64,000 bases of DNA from assembly GCF_900188125.1 (NCBI RefSeq), contig NZ_FZOW01000019.1, forward strand, positions 36,035 to 100,034. Reading direction: 5' to 3'. Position 1 is the first letter of the stretch. Every line of letters begins with the position of its first letter. This stretch comes from Rhodococcoides kyotonense (GTDB taxonomy: Bacteria > Actinomycetota > Actinomycetes > Mycobacteriales > Mycobacteriaceae). This document shows, one piece after another, positions 36,702 to 46,669 of the stretch. A model generated the notes under the pieces. The model had not been told where the DNA came from, made no database searches, and worked only from the letters and a program-made list of their open reading frames with translations. A program made the position numbers and the translations under genes.

Positions 36702-37202
36702 GTGGCAGATTCTTCCTTCGACATCGTCAGCAAGGTCGATCGGCAAGAGGTCGACAACGCTCTCGGTCAGGCTGCGAAGGAGTTGGCGACGCGCTTCGAC
36801 TTCCGTGGTTCGGGCACCACCATCGAGTGGTCCGGCAGCGGGGAATCCGAGGTGATCGTCATCACCTCCGAGTCCGAGGAGAAGGTCAAGGCAGCACTCG
36901 ACGTCTTCAAAGAGAAGCTCATTCGACGCGACGTGTCGCTGAAGGCCTTCGAGACCAACGACCCGGCGCCGTCGGGCAAGGTGTGGAAAGTCACCGGAAA
37001 GCTCGTCCAGGGCATCACCGCCGAAAACGCGAAGAAGATCTCCAAGAAGATTCGCGACGACGGACCCAAGGGCGTCAAGGCTCAGATCCAGGGTGACGAG
37101 CTCCGCGTCAGCAGCAAGAAGCGCGACGACCTACAGGCGATTCAGCAGCTGCTCAAGGCCGAGGACTTCGGCATCGCGCTGCAGTACGTCAACTACAGAT
37201 AA
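36702..37202 (+). CDS. YajQ family nucleotide-binding protein (UPF0234)
   Basis: The 166-residue protein matches YajQ end to end (SSFDIVSKVDRQEVDNA; C-terminal FGIALQYVNYR). Some YajQ proteins bind c-di-GMP and act as co-regulators. The GTG at 36702 follows AGGAG by seven bases. It is convergent with htpX; between them lies hairpin repeat copy 2. Order yajQ...htpX matches M. tuberculosis (Rv0566c-Rv0563). Confidence 0.95.
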   Translation: MADSSFDIVSKVDRQEVDNALGQAAKELATRFDFRGSGTTIEWSGSGESEVIVITSESEEKVKAALDVFKEKLIRRDVSLKAFETNDPAPSGKVWKVTGKLVQGITAENAKKISKKIRDDGPKGVKAQIQGDELRVSSKKRDDLQAIQQLLKAEDFGIALQYVNYR

Positions 37203-37206
37203 CGAC

Positions 37207-37252
37207 CTCGTGAGTGTTTATGTGTAGTCCTCTATACATAAACACTCACGAG
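37207..37252. repeat. Convergent-gene hairpin repeat, copy 2
   Basis: Arms 37207-37227 and 37232-37252 pair over 21 positions with one G-T wobble and a 4-base loop (TCCT). The stem middle reads GTTTATG where copies 1 and 3 have GAAAATG, with the matching change on the other arm, so base pairing is kept. It fills the gap between yajQ and htpX. Confidence 0.85.
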
Positions 37253-37265
37253 CGGCGCCGGCTGC

Positions 37266-38126
37266 CTACCCGCCGCGCGCCATCCGCTCAAGCCGCTCGA
37301 TGCGCTCGGCCATCGGCGGGTGCGTCGAGAACAGCTTCCCGACGCGATCGCCGGCGCGGAACGGGTTCGCGATCATCAGATGCGACTCGGCCGCCAGACG
37401 CGGCTCGGGCGGTAGCGGCGCTGCTTGGACACCACGTTCCAGCTTCCGTAGCGCCGACGCCAGAGCCAGCGGATCTCCGGTCAGCTCGGCGCCGGATTGA
37501 TCGGCCTGGTACTCCCGCGACCTCGATACGGCGAGCTTGACGACCGTCGCGGCGATGGGCCCCAGCAAGGAGACCAGCAGCAACGCGATCGGGTTGGCGC
37601 CGTTGTTGCCGCGTCCACCGAACATCGACGCGAACATCGCGAAGTTGGCGAGGCCGGAGATCACCGCCGCCATCGCGCCCGCGACGGACGAGATCAGGAT
37701 GTCGCGGTTGTACACGTGGGATAGTTCGTGCCCGAGGACGGCACGCAGTTCCCGTTCGTCGAGGATCTGCAGGATGCCCGTCGTGCAGCACACCGCCGCG
37801 TTGCGCGGGTTACGCCCGGTCGCGAACGCGTTGGGATTGTTGGTCGGGCTGATGTACAGCGCAGGCATGGGCTGGTGAGCCGTCGTTGCCAGCTCTCTGA
37901 CGATGCGATACATCGCCGGCTGCTCCACTTCGGTGACCGGCTGCGCATGCATCGAACGCAGCGCGAGCTTCGCACTGTTGAAGTAGGCCCACCCGTTCAT
38001 GCCGACGGCCAGTGCCACCGACGCGATCAGGATCCCGGGGCTGTTGAACAGCGACCCGATGAACACGATGAGCGCCGACATGCCCACGAGCAACCCGAAT
38101 GTCTTGGCACCGTTGGCGTAACTCAT
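37266..38126 (-). CDS. htpX: Membrane-bound zinc metalloprotease HtpX
   Basis: The 286-residue M48 protease has two N-terminal helices, the zinc motif HELSH, two further helices and the downstream Glu region (SREYQADQSGAELTG). It degrades damaged membrane proteins. Length and motifs match the family. It is followed at 112 bases distance by the polyprenyl synthase gene on the same strand, upstream in transcription. Confidence 0.96.
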   Translation of the reverse strand: MSYANGAKTFGLLVGMSALIVFIGSLFNSPGILIASVALAVGMNGWAYFNSAKLALRSMHAQPVTEVEQPAMYRIVRELATTAHQPMPALYISPTNNPNAFATGRNPRNAAVCCTTGILQILDERELRAVLGHELSHVYNRDILISSVAGAMAAVISGLANFAMFASMFGGRGNNGANPIALLLVSLLGPIAATVVKLAVSRSREYQADQSGAELTGDPLALASALRKLERGVQAAPLPPEPRLAAESHLMIANPFRAGDRVGKLFSTHPPMAERIERLERMARGG

Positions 38127-38238
38127 CTGTCGTAACTTCCTTCGTGTCGTTGTTCCCTACAACGAACAACGATCGCGACACCGACCCAGGTTCCCCGGTT
38201 CGTCAGCCCAGCGACGCTCGATCCCACCACTGACTGCG

Positions 38239-39294
38239 TCAGCCCACCCGTTCGACGGTGTAGTCGACGAGCCGTCCCAGCGCGTCGTTCGCCGGACCCT
38301 GAGGCAGCGTCGCGAGTTCTGCGTGCGCTTTGGCGGCGAATTCCGACAGCGTCTCCTTGGCTTTCGCCATGCCAGGCGACCGGTCGAGCAACGTCAACGC
38401 TTCGGTGACTGCATCGTCGTCGGTGACGGGCCCGTCGAGAAGTTCCCGCAGTCGGTCGCCGTCGGCGCCTTCCTCGCGGAGCGCGAACAGAACGGGAAGA
38501 GTGTGAACGCCTTCACGCAGGTCCGTGCCGGGTGTCTTGCCCGACTGTGCGGACACCGAGGAGATATCGATGATGTCGTCGGAGATCTGGAACGCGGTGC
38601 CGACGGCGTCGCCGAGACGCTCGAGAGCCGCGACGTGGGTGGCGTCTCCCCCAGAGAACGTGCCGCCGAATCGACCGCAGGCCGCGATCAGCGAGCCGGT
38701 CTTCTCCCACACGACCCGAAGATAATGCGCGACGGGATCCTGGTCCTTCTTGACGCCGATCGTCTCGCGCATCTGACCGGTGACCAGTTCGGCGAAGGTG
38801 TCGGCGATGATGCGCACGGCCTCGGGCCCGAGCGTCGACACCAGGCGCGACGCATGTGCGAACAGGTAGTCGCCCGCCAGGATCGCGACGCTGTTGCCCC
38901 AGCGCGCGTTGGCACTCTCGGCGCCACGTCGCATGTTGGCCTCGTCCATGACGTCGTCGTGATAGAGCGTCGCGAGGTGGACGAGTTCGACGACGGTGGC
39001 CGCGGTCACCACCGACTCGTTGGACGAATCCGGCCCCAACTGGGCGGTCAGAACGGTGAACAGCGGACGGAATCGCTTGCCGCCTGCCTTCGCGAGATGC
39101 AAGGCGGCCTCGGTGAGGAAGTCCTCGCCGTCGGACAGCTCGGCGATCATCAGATCCTCGACACTCGTCAGTCCTGCGGCCACTGTTCGTGCAAGCTCCG
39201 GATCGACCAGATCCACCCCGGCAACGACCGTCGATCCAACGGACCGACTGGGTCGTTCCGCGGGCTCCACTCCGGCCGTGTCGTCTGTGCTCAC
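38239..39294 (-). CDS. Trans-polyprenyl diphosphate synthase (GrcC type)
   Basis: The 351-residue prenyltransferase has both Asp-rich motifs: first YHDDVMDE and second SDDIIDIS. It makes the long isoprenoid diphosphate used for the menaquinone tail, as GrcC1 (Rv0562) is thought to do in M. tuberculosis, which lies in the same position next to menJ and htpX. The GTG at 39294 gives MSTDDTAG. Product chain length cannot be fixed from the sequence. Confidence 0.93.
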   Translation of the reverse strand: MSTDDTAGVEPAERPSRSVGSTVVAGVDLVDPELARTVAAGLTSVEDLMIAELSDGEDFLTEAALHLAKAGGKRFRPLFTVLTAQLGPDSSNESVVTAATVVELVHLATLYHDDVMDEANMRRGAESANARWGNSVAILAGDYLFAHASRLVSTLGPEAVRIIADTFAELVTGQMRETIGVKKDQDPVAHYLRVVWEKTGSLIAACGRFGGTFSGGDATHVAALERLGDAVGTAFQISDDIIDISSVSAQSGKTPGTDLREGVHTLPVLFALREEGADGDRLRELLDGPVTDDDAVTEALTLLDRSPGMAKAKETLSEFAAKAHAELATLPQGPANDALGRLVDYTVERVG

Positions 39295-39455
39295 GATTGT
39301 TGGTCCTGTCCTCTTCGTCGTCCGCGGATACTCTTCGGGTCCCCCGACCTACCTGGTTCTACCGTAGTGAACCTAGTAGGTGACACAGATGGAAGGTGTC
39401 GTAGGCCATGGCCGGGAGTTTCGTTCGTCCCGCGCGCCGCTGCTTTACTGGACAG

Positions 39456-40679
39456 GTGACCGCTCCCCGATCCACCGACGTCCTCGTCATCGGCGCAGGT
39501 CCGGCCGGTTCCGCAGCAGCAGCGTGGGCGGCGCGCGCGGGCCGAGACGTCGTTCTCGCCGACGCTGCCACCTTCCCCCGCGACAAGACGTGCGGCGACG
39601 GCTTGACGCCGCGAGCGATGGCCGAGCTCGACCGACTGGGGCTCGGCGAATGGGCGCGCGGGCGCGCGGAGAACCGCGGCCTGCGGCTGACCGGGTTCGG
39701 CCAGGAGTTGCAACTCGAATGGCCGGGCGGTTCGCTCCCCTCGGTCGGTAGTGCCGTCCCGCGCACCGAGCTCGACGACAGAATCCGCAGTGCGGCAATC
39801 GAATCCGGCGCATCGATGCTGGAGGGGTTCAAGGCCGTCGACGTGCAACGAGACGGAAACCGTGTCACCTCGGTCGTTTTCGAGAACGGTGACGAAATAC
39901 AGTGCTCCACACTGATAATCGCCGACGGCGTCCGCTCCACCCTCGGCAAGAAGCTCGGCCGGCAGTGGCATCGGGACACTACGTTCGGTGTCGCCGCACG
40001 CGCCTACATCGGCTCGGAACGCAGCACTGACCCCTGGATCTCGTCGCACCTCGAGCTTCGTGACTCTGGCGGCACCGTACAGCCGGGTTACGGCTGGATC
40101 TTCCCGCTCGGTACCGGCGAGGTGAACATCGGCGTCGGCACGCTGGCGACGGCCAAGCGGCCGGGACCTGGTGCGCTACGGCCGCTACTGAACCTCTACA
40201 CCTCGCAGCGCCGCGACGACTGGGCACTGACGGGCGAGCTCAGGGCAGTCGCGTCGGCGTTGCTGCCGATGGGCGGGGCCGTGTCCAACGTGGCAGGTGA
40301 GAACTGGGCGATCATCGGCGACGCGGCCGCCTGCGTCAATCCCCTGAACGGCGAAGGTATCGACTACGGGCTCGAGGGCGGGCGCATGGTCGCTGATCTA
40401 CTGGACGAGCGTGACCTCACCGATGTGTGGCCGACTCTCCTGCGCGAGCACTACGGTCAAGCGTTCTCCATTGCCCGACGCCTCGCAGGACTCCTGACGG
40501 TGCCGCGGTTCCTGCCTGCGACCGGTCCGATCGGAATGCGTTCTCGCGCACTGATGACCGTAGCCGTCCGCGTGATGGGAAACCTTGTCACCGAAGCGGA
40601 TTCCGATCTCGTCGCGCGCGCCTGGCGGGCGTCGGGAAGTGCGTCGCTGAAGATCGATTCCCGCCCGCCGTTCACGTAG
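39456..40679 (+). CDS. menJ: Menaquinone reductase MenJ (geranylgeranyl-reductase family)
   Basis: The 407-residue flavoprotein has an N-terminal FAD site (VLVIGAGPAGSAAAAW), PRDKTCGDGLTPRA and GDAAACVNPLNGEGIDYGLE, and aligns along its length with M. tuberculosis MenJ (Rv0561c), which saturates one isoprene unit of the menaquinone tail. The GTG at 39456 is preferred; an upstream ATG at 39408 would add 16 non-conserved residues. Divergent from the prenyl synthase gene. Confidence 0.93.
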   Translation: MTAPRSTDVLVIGAGPAGSAAAAWAARAGRDVVLADAATFPRDKTCGDGLTPRAMAELDRLGLGEWARGRAENRGLRLTGFGQELQLEWPGGSLPSVGSAVPRTELDDRIRSAAIESGASMLEGFKAVDVQRDGNRVTSVVFENGDEIQCSTLIIADGVRSTLGKKLGRQWHRDTTFGVAARAYIGSERSTDPWISSHLELRDSGGTVQPGYGWIFPLGTGEVNIGVGTLATAKRPGPGALRPLLNLYTSQRRDDWALTGELRAVASALLPMGGAVSNVAGENWAIIGDAAACVNPLNGEGIDYGLEGGRMVADLLDERDLTDVWPTLLREHYGQAFSIARRLAGLLTVPRFLPATGPIGMRSRALMTVAVRVMGNLVTEADSDLVARAWRASGSASLKIDSRPPFT

Positions 40680-40692
40680 TGCGGCTTCGCCA

Positions 40693-40738
40693 CCCGTGCG
40701 TGCGTAGTCCGTCCAGAGACCAACTCTTCACGCACGGG
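40693..40738. terminator. Long-loop inverted repeat between convergent menJ and menG
   Basis: Perfect 10-bp arms CCCGTGCGTG (40693-40702) and CACGCACGGG (40729-40738) flank 26 bases. It sits in the 72-base gap between convergent genes, like the hairpin repeats elsewhere, but the sequence differs. A termination role is likely, not proven. Confidence 0.6.
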
Positions 40739-40751
40739 CGCGTCAGCGCAC

Positions 40752-41444
40752 TCAGCGCACCGCGCGGTGCAGCGCGACGACTCCCCCGGTGAGGTTGCGC
40801 CACTGGACGTTCGACCATCCGGACTCCGCGATGTCGACGGCCAGCTGCCTCTGCGTCGGCCACGCCCTGATGGATTCGGCGAGGTAGACGTACGCGTCGG
40901 GATTGCTGGACACCGCCCGCGCGACGGCGGGGAGCGCCTTCATCAGGTACTCCATGTAGACAGTTCGGAACGGGCCGAACACGGGCGTCGAGAATTCGCA
41001 CACGACGAGCCGTCCGCCGGGCTTGGTGACGCGGGCGATCTCGCGCAGCCCGGCCCGGAAGTCGGAGACGTTGCGGAGCCCGAACGAGATGGTGGCCGCG
41101 TCGAAGCTCGCATCGGCGTACGGCAGTGCCATCGCGTCACCTGCGACCATGGGGACGGGTCGGCCCGAGCCTGCGTGCAGCATGCCCTTCGAGAAGTCGG
41201 TGGCGACGCACCACGCACCGCTGCGGGCCAGCTCGACGGTCGACACTCCGGTGCCTGCGGCGAGATCGAGGACCTTCTCCCCCGGCTTCAGGTTCAGCGC
41301 GGCCCGAGTCAGCTTCCGCCAGCTTCGGTCCTGGCCGAAGGACAGAACGGTGTTGGTGATGTCGTAACGGCGAGCGACGCCGTCGAACATCGACGCGACT
41401 TCGTGTGGGTCCTTCTCGAGCGTTGCACGCGAACTTGTTGGCAC
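40752..41444 (-). CDS. menG: Demethylmenaquinone methyltransferase
   Basis: The 230-residue SAM-dependent enzyme has the UbiE/MenG signatures FDGVARRYDITNTVLSFGQD, the SAM loop VLDLAAGTGVSTVEL and a C-terminal NLTGGVVALHRAVR. It performs the last step of menaquinone synthesis, methylating the naphthoquinone ring. It is transcribed after mgtA with a 17-base gap. Confidence 0.96.
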   Translation of the reverse strand: MPTSSRATLEKDPHEVASMFDGVARRYDITNTVLSFGQDRSWRKLTRAALNLKPGEKVLDLAAGTGVSTVELARSGAWCVATDFSKGMLHAGSGRPVPMVAGDAMALPYADASFDAATISFGLRNVSDFRAGLREIARVTKPGGRLVVCEFSTPVFGPFRTVYMEYLMKALPAVARAVSSNPDAYVYLAESIRAWPTQRQLAVDIAESGWSNVQWRNLTGGVVALHRAVR

Positions 41445-41461
41445 GGCCTCGAGCTTAGCCG

Positions 41462-42598
41462 TCAGGCAGTTCTGAGCGTCCGGTGCCGTTCCCAGCCGAG
41501 GACGTCGCCGTAATGCCCGAGCAGTTCGTCGCAGATCGCAGGCCAGGTGCGGTGCAGAACGGACTTCCGCGCCGCCTCACCGAATCGGGCACGCGCCACC
41601 GGCGACTTCAATGCAGCCACCGCGCTCGGCAGGAGCTCGGCGAAGCGGTCGACGGGAAGCAGGTATCCGTTGCGACAATGCGAGATCAGATCGCGCGGGC
41701 CGCCTGCGTCGGGTCCGATCACCGGAATCCCACTGGCCAGTGCTTCCTGCACCGCCTGGCAGAACGTCTCGTGCTCACCTGGGTGCACGAACACGTCGAA
41801 ACTCGCGTAGGCCTGCGCCAACTCGTCGCCGCCCAATTGACCGAGAAATATCGCCGACGGCATCAGCTTCTCGAGCGCGGGTCGCTCGGGCCCGTCGCCG
41901 ACGACGACGAGTTGCACGTCGTCGGCGATCGAGGCCAACCTCTCGACGTGCTTCTCGGGTGCGAGCCGTCCGACGAAGCCGACGATCAGCTTCCCGTCGG
42001 ATGACCACTCGCGTCGCACCGATTCCCGACGCGCCGACGGTGCGAACCTCACGGCGTCGACCCCTCGCGCCCAGCGATGCACCCGCGGAACGCCGTGGCT
42101 CTCCAGCGCCTCGACCGCCGAGGACGACGGCGCGAGCGTCCGCGCGGCCCCTCGATGCACGCGCCTGGTCCAGCGCCACGCAGCCTTGGACGTCAGGCCG
42201 AGACCGTAGCTCTCGGCGAAGCCTGCGACATCGGTCTGATAGACGGCCACAGCCGGAACGTTCAGCCGGTTCGCCGCCGCGAGTCCGCCCGCACCGAGCA
42301 GGAACGGCGACGCGAGATGCACGACGTCGGGCTCGAATTCACGGATCGTGGCCGTCAGTCCCGGACCGGGGACGCCGACGGGAAGGGAACTGACCTTGGG
42401 CACCATGACGGCGGGTACTCGGTGAACCGGGATGCGGCCGTGCAGTACGTCGGCACGCGGCTTGCCTGCCGGGTTGTCCGGCGCGACGACCATGGCGTCG
42501 TGCCCGTTTCGCTCCAGGTGTTCGAGCATTCGGAGAATCGAATTGGTGACGCCGTTCATGTTGGGTAGGAACGATTCCGCAACGATGGCTACTCGCAC
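41462..42598 (-). CDS. mgtA: GDP-mannose-dependent alpha-mannosyltransferase (GT4)
   Basis: The 378-residue GT-B glycosyltransferase has N-terminal PNMNGVTNSILR and the GT4 EX7E region (HPGEHETFCQAVQEALASG). It corresponds in position and sequence type to M. tuberculosis MgtA (Rv0557), which mannosylates glucuronosyl diacylglycerol in lipomannan-type glycolipid synthesis. It runs with menG. The exact acceptor here is inferred from the homologue. Confidence 0.9.
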   Translation of the reverse strand: MRVAIVAESFLPNMNGVTNSILRMLEHLERNGHDAMVVAPDNPAGKPRADVLHGRIPVHRVPAVMVPKVSSLPVGVPGPGLTATIREFEPDVVHLASPFLLGAGGLAAANRLNVPAVAVYQTDVAGFAESYGLGLTSKAAWRWTRRVHRGAARTLAPSSSAVEALESHGVPRVHRWARGVDAVRFAPSARRESVRREWSSDGKLIVGFVGRLAPEKHVERLASIADDVQLVVVGDGPERPALEKLMPSAIFLGQLGGDELAQAYASFDVFVHPGEHETFCQAVQEALASGIPVIGPDAGGPRDLISHCRNGYLLPVDRFAELLPSAVAALKSPVARARFGEAARKSVLHRTWPAICDELLGHYGDVLGWERHRTLRTA

Positions 42599-42644
42599 GA
42601 TCCTCAGTGTGAGGAGCGTCTCCGGCCAGCCGGCTTCGGTTTCG

Positions 42645-45600
42645 TTACGGGCGGGCGAAGTTCACACGAATGGTTTCGGCGAGGGCGTCGACGCGTCGGA
42701 CGACGGCAGTGGCACCCAGATCGGCTGCGCGCTGCCTGGCCCGCGCGAGGGCCGCGTCGTCCAGAACGCCCGTCGTCGCTACGTCGATCCGCACTGCCAG
42801 GTAGTCGGATTCGGCGAGCCAGGCTGCGAATCCCCGTTCGGCGTGCACCCGCTGCGCGTCGGCGATATGTCGGGCGGCCGCCGTGAGGTCACCGAAACCC
42901 AGCGCCAGGTGTGCGAGGTGATGATGGACGACACCGTAGATCCCGGCCCACGCCAGCACCGTACTGTCCGCGTGGCCTTCGAGGAGCCCGTGGATCCGTT
43001 CGCACAGCGACGCTGCTCCGACGTCGGCAGCAGTCCGAGACACCAGGGCGAGCGTCGGAAGCCACATGGGATCGGCCGGGATCCCGGCCAACGCCTCCGG
43101 TGTGAACCACTCGAGCAGGTCCGCCGCAGCGACGCGCTCACCGGCATCGACGAGCGCGACAGCCAGGGTCGGCCGCAGTATCGGCAGCAGATCGACATTC
43201 GCACGCAGCAGAGCAGATTGGTCGAGGATCTCCGTCATGTCCCCGCGCAACGTACGCAGTGTGGTCGACACCGGAAGCAGACGTCCGTAGTAACTCGCGT
43301 CGGTCGGCGATGTCGGAATGGCTCGAAGAATTGTCAGTCGGTCTTCACTGGCACGCAGATCACCTGCGGCAAGGTCGATTCCGAATCGCCCGTATTCGGT
43401 CAGCCACGCCAATTCGGGGTCGGCGTCGATGTGCGCGGCGTTGACGGCGTCGAGCGCGGTGCGTGCCCCCGTCAGATCCCCCGACTGAAGCCGAGCGCGG
43501 AACAGCCATACAGCCGTGGTGGGATCCTGCAGCAGTTCGTGTCTCGCGTCGACCAGGTCGTCGAGATCGGCGCGTGCACTGTTCGCGGCATCTGCGGCAT
43601 GCGGGATACGGGTACCGATGAGCGACGCGATCCCGACCCTCGCGAGTAGCGGCCCGTCACCGAGTTCACGAGCGATGCGCGTCGCCGACGCGATCATGTC
43701 CATTCGCTTCTCGTAGTCGGCACTCCATGCATGCTCGATCACCCACTGCGACAACAGAAGTGCGAACTCCGCGGATCCAGATTGCCCGGCCTGCTGCATC
43801 TCCGCACACATCGTCTCGATATGTGCCACGCGTTCGGCGTCGGCGACGTAGCTCTGGGCGAACATCATGCCGCGGCGTTCACTGGCCAACACCGCTTCGA
43901 TCTGCAGATCCCGATCACCGATAGTTCTCGCCATGTCCAACGCGGCGATCGCGGTGGCGCGAGCATCCGGATCACGCAGTGCTCGACGCGCACGCCCGAG
44001 ACTGATGAGGAGGCGACATCGCGTCGGCGACAACTCGTTCGGAGGCAGGTGACCCAGCGCGTTCCCGTAATGCTCGACGGCGTCCTCGTGTGCCCCGAGG
44101 ACGGAAGCACTGTCACCGGCACGCTGCGAATACGTTGCAGCAAGGGCTCGGTCGGAACTCGAGCCTCGGCCGAAGTGATAGGCGACGCGCGCCGAGTGGT
44201 CCGACCGAGTCTCGCTCGACCACTCCGCAAATGCGCGACCGACTTTCGAATGCAGCGACGCCCGCTTGCCCGGTGCGATCGACGAGTAGACGACCTCCTG
44301 AACCAGTGGATGGCGCATCGCCAGATCGTCGAACCACATCGGATCGGATTCCGTTGCGACGGTGATCATTCGGGAGTGAACCAGCTCGTCCAACGCGTCG
44401 GAGAAGTCGGCGTCGTCGATGTCGTGCGCCGCCATCCGCAGCACCTGCGTCGACACTGGAATACCGATCACTGCGCCGAGTTGCAACAGCGACAGCGCGA
44501 TCGGCGTGAGGCTGTGTTCGCGGCGACGAACGAACTCGACGATCGACATCGGGTGCGAGCCAGGCGGTTCGGTCGACTCGGCGGCGAGCAGCGACGCCAC
44601 GAACAGCGGGTGGCCACTGGTTCGACGGTGCAGAGCGGCCGGGTCGACCGAGGACCCGCCGACTTCGACGAGTTGCCGGACATCGTCGATACTCAAGTCC
44701 GACAATGGAATACGGCACACGTGCCCCAGTCGAGTGCCGGTGTTGATCGTGCGCGTCACGTCCGGCAGATCGAGCGATTCGGTGCGGGCCGTCAGAACCA
44801 CACACACCGTGCTCGACGACGACGCAGCCAGCAGGTAACGCAGTAGCGCGTGCGTCGCGCTCGACGCCCACTGCAGATCGTCGACGACGATCATCGTGGA
44901 GCTCGACCTGGACGACGACGTGAGCCACCGATGAACCGCGGTGACCACGTGGGAACGGTCGTCGGAACTCGCTGTGGACGGGGGATACTCGCCGAATCGA
45001 TGCGCGACGTGGGGAATCAGCCTCAGGATGTCCGGGCCGTTGTCGTCGAGCCATCGTCGCGCACCTGCCGGTCCCCACGCGACGAACTCGCGCTCGACCG
45101 CTTCGGCGAACGGCTCGAACGCGACGATCGCGTCCTCGCTGCAGCGGCCGAACAGGACGTCGACACCGTCGTTCGACGCGCGCTGCATCGCCTCGAGAAC
45201 GAGGGTCGTCTTGCCCGATCCGGCATCCCCGGTGACGACCACACACTGACCTGTCCCGCGCGCTGCCTTCTCGCAGGCCTGTGCGACGAGTGCGAGTTCT
45301 CGATCTCGTCCGACGAGTGGATCGTGATTTCTCGGGAGTCCCGACGCCGTATCCGCGGCGTCTTCGCTCGGGTGCGTGTGATTCAGCGCGTCGAGGAACA
45401 GGCGTTCGGTCTCGGGCGACGGATCCACTCCGAGGTGTTCGGCGAGTGCGACGCGGCACCGGGTGGCCACCTCGAGTGCGCGGGCGCCGTCACCGAGCCC
45501 CAGGTACGCGCGCATCGCGATGCGGTAGGCCCGCTCACGCAACGGGTCGAGCGAGATCAACGATTCCGCACAGGACACCGCGCGATCGAACGCACCGATG

Positions 45601-46127
45601 TCGTACGACGCGACGGCGTCGATCTCGAGAGCCTGTTTCCTCAGGTCCTCGCCCTCAGACCGGAGATCGTCCGCCCACAGTCCCTCCACGCCGCGCAGGA
45701 CCGGGCGGGTGAGAAGAAGGTGGGCTGCCCGCGCTCTGTCCGCGCGCACCGCAGCGGACTCGTCGGACGGCCTGCACTGCTCTCTGACGGTTTCCAGGTC
45801 GACCTCGACCCCCGCGGGCAATGCGAAGCTGACGTATCCGTTCCGCGATCTGAGACTGTGACCGGACACAGATGCCGCTTCGAGCGTCTCCCGCACTTTC
45901 GACACGACTCCACGCAGCGCGGCGTTCCACGACTTGGGTCTGGTTCGAGGCCAGATCACCCCGGCGATCTCGGCCATCGGAACGTCCCGATGTCGGTGAA
46001 CCGCCAGGTAGGCGAGCGTTTCCGCACAGCGCGGACCGCCGACGGTCCGCGGATCGACGATCCGCGCGCCGCATCGGACGGACACTTCGCCCACGAGTCG
46101 AACGGTCACGCCGTCCACTGCGGTCAT
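42645..46127 (-). CDS. SARP/BTAD transcriptional regulator with AAA ATPase domain
   Basis: The protein (1160 residues from the ATG at 46127) has an OmpR-like winged helix (about 10-100), a bacterial transcriptional activation domain (about 105-250), an AAA/NACHT-type ATPase (Walker A GDAGSGKTT, Walker B IVVDDLQW) and a TPR-like C-terminal half. Such SARP-LAL/AfsR-type proteins often switch on specialised-metabolite genes. A TTG four codons upstream is also possible; neither start has a clear ribosome site. The gene lies between mgtA and a DUF3592 gene, which are neighbours in M. tuberculosis, so it looks inserted. Its target is unknown; the PKS locus 30 kb away is one candidate. Confidence 0.9.
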   Translation of the reverse strand: MTAVDGVTVRLVGEVSVRCGARIVDPRTVGGPRCAETLAYLAVHRHRDVPMAEIAGVIWPRTRPKSWNAALRGVVSKVRETLEAASVSGHSLRSRNGYVSFALPAGVEVDLETVREQCRPSDESAAVRADRARAAHLLLTRPVLRGVEGLWADDLRSEGEDLRKQALEIDAVASYDIGAFDRAVSCAESLISLDPLRERAYRIAMRAYLGLGDGARALEVATRCRVALAEHLGVDPSPETERLFLDALNHTHPSEDAADTASGLPRNHDPLVGRDRELALVAQACEKAARGTGQCVVVTGDAGSGKTTLVLEAMQRASNDGVDVLFGRCSEDAIVAFEPFAEAVEREFVAWGPAGARRWLDDNGPDILRLIPHVAHRFGEYPPSTASSDDRSHVVTAVHRWLTSSSRSSSTMIVVDDLQWASSATHALLRYLLAASSSSTVCVVLTARTESLDLPDVTRTINTGTRLGHVCRIPLSDLSIDDVRQLVEVGGSSVDPAALHRRTSGHPLFVASLLAAESTEPPGSHPMSIVEFVRRREHSLTPIALSLLQLGAVIGIPVSTQVLRMAAHDIDDADFSDALDELVHSRMITVATESDPMWFDDLAMRHPLVQEVVYSSIAPGKRASLHSKVGRAFAEWSSETRSDHSARVAYHFGRGSSSDRALAATYSQRAGDSASVLGAHEDAVEHYGNALGHLPPNELSPTRCRLLISLGRARRALRDPDARATAIAALDMARTIGDRDLQIEAVLASERRGMMFAQSYVADAERVAHIETMCAEMQQAGQSGSAEFALLLSQWVIEHAWSADYEKRMDMIASATRIARELGDGPLLARVGIASLIGTRIPHAADAANSARADLDDLVDARHELLQDPTTAVWLFRARLQSGDLTGARTALDAVNAAHIDADPELAWLTEYGRFGIDLAAGDLRASEDRLTILRAIPTSPTDASYYGRLLPVSTTLRTLRGDMTEILDQSALLRANVDLLPILRPTLAVALVDAGERVAAADLLEWFTPEALAGIPADPMWLPTLALVSRTAADVGAASLCERIHGLLEGHADSTVLAWAGIYGVVHHHLAHLALGFGDLTAAARHIADAQRVHAERGFAAWLAESDYLAVRIDVATTGVLDDAALARARQRAADLGATAVVRRVDALAETIRVNFARP

Positions 46128-46176
46128 GGGGAAAATCAAAACACAGGTTTGTCTTTACTGTGAGAAAGTACAGCGT

Positions 46177-46611
46177 TCAGCGTTCCCGACGCTTGAGTAG
46201 AAGCAACACCGGCACCGCGACGGCCCACGTCACCACGACGACCGATCCGGCGGGGATGATCGCGACGCTGGCGTCACGACCGGAGACCCTGACGAGATCG
46301 GGATCCGATTCGGCGTACTCGACATCGATCCGCTGGCCCGCGATGAGGTTGGTCGGATACAGAACCCCGAGTTGTGGGTTGTGGGTGATGCCGTCGGGCG
46401 TCACGAAACTGACGGCCGACCGCAGCCTTCCCGCGGATAGGACTTCGGCCGTCGCGGTGCCCTCGTCGGACGTGATGGTTCGGTCGTTCTGCCAGGCAGC
46501 GACGACCAACAGGAACGCGAGGACCGAGATCCCGGTCGCGACCACGATCACCGAGATTCGTGCTCGGCGCCAGGCCTTCGACGTGCCGTCGTCGCTGTCT
46601 TCGGATGCCAC
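46177..46611 (-). CDS. DUF3592-like membrane protein (Rv0556-type)
   Basis: The protein has two membrane helices (ISVIVVATGISVLAFLLVVAAW and a C-terminal SVVVVTWAVAVPVLLLL) around a beta-rich extracytoplasmic segment. It occupies the place of M. tuberculosis Rv0556 beside menD. The start is uncertain: the GTG at 46611 avoids overlap with the divergent gene, whereas longer starts up to 46710 would overlap it. Function unknown. Confidence 0.8.
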   Translation of the reverse strand: MASEDSDDGTSKAWRRARISVIVVATGISVLAFLLVVAAWQNDRTITSDEGTATAEVLSAGRLRSAVSFVTPDGITHNPQLGVLYPTNLIAGQRIDVEYAESDPDLVRVSGRDASVAIIPAGSVVVVTWAVAVPVLLLLKRRER

Positions 46612-46669
46612 GTCGGTAGACGTTACTTGCGATGCCGACGACGTCGGTGCTCCGGTAGCCTCTGCAGCT

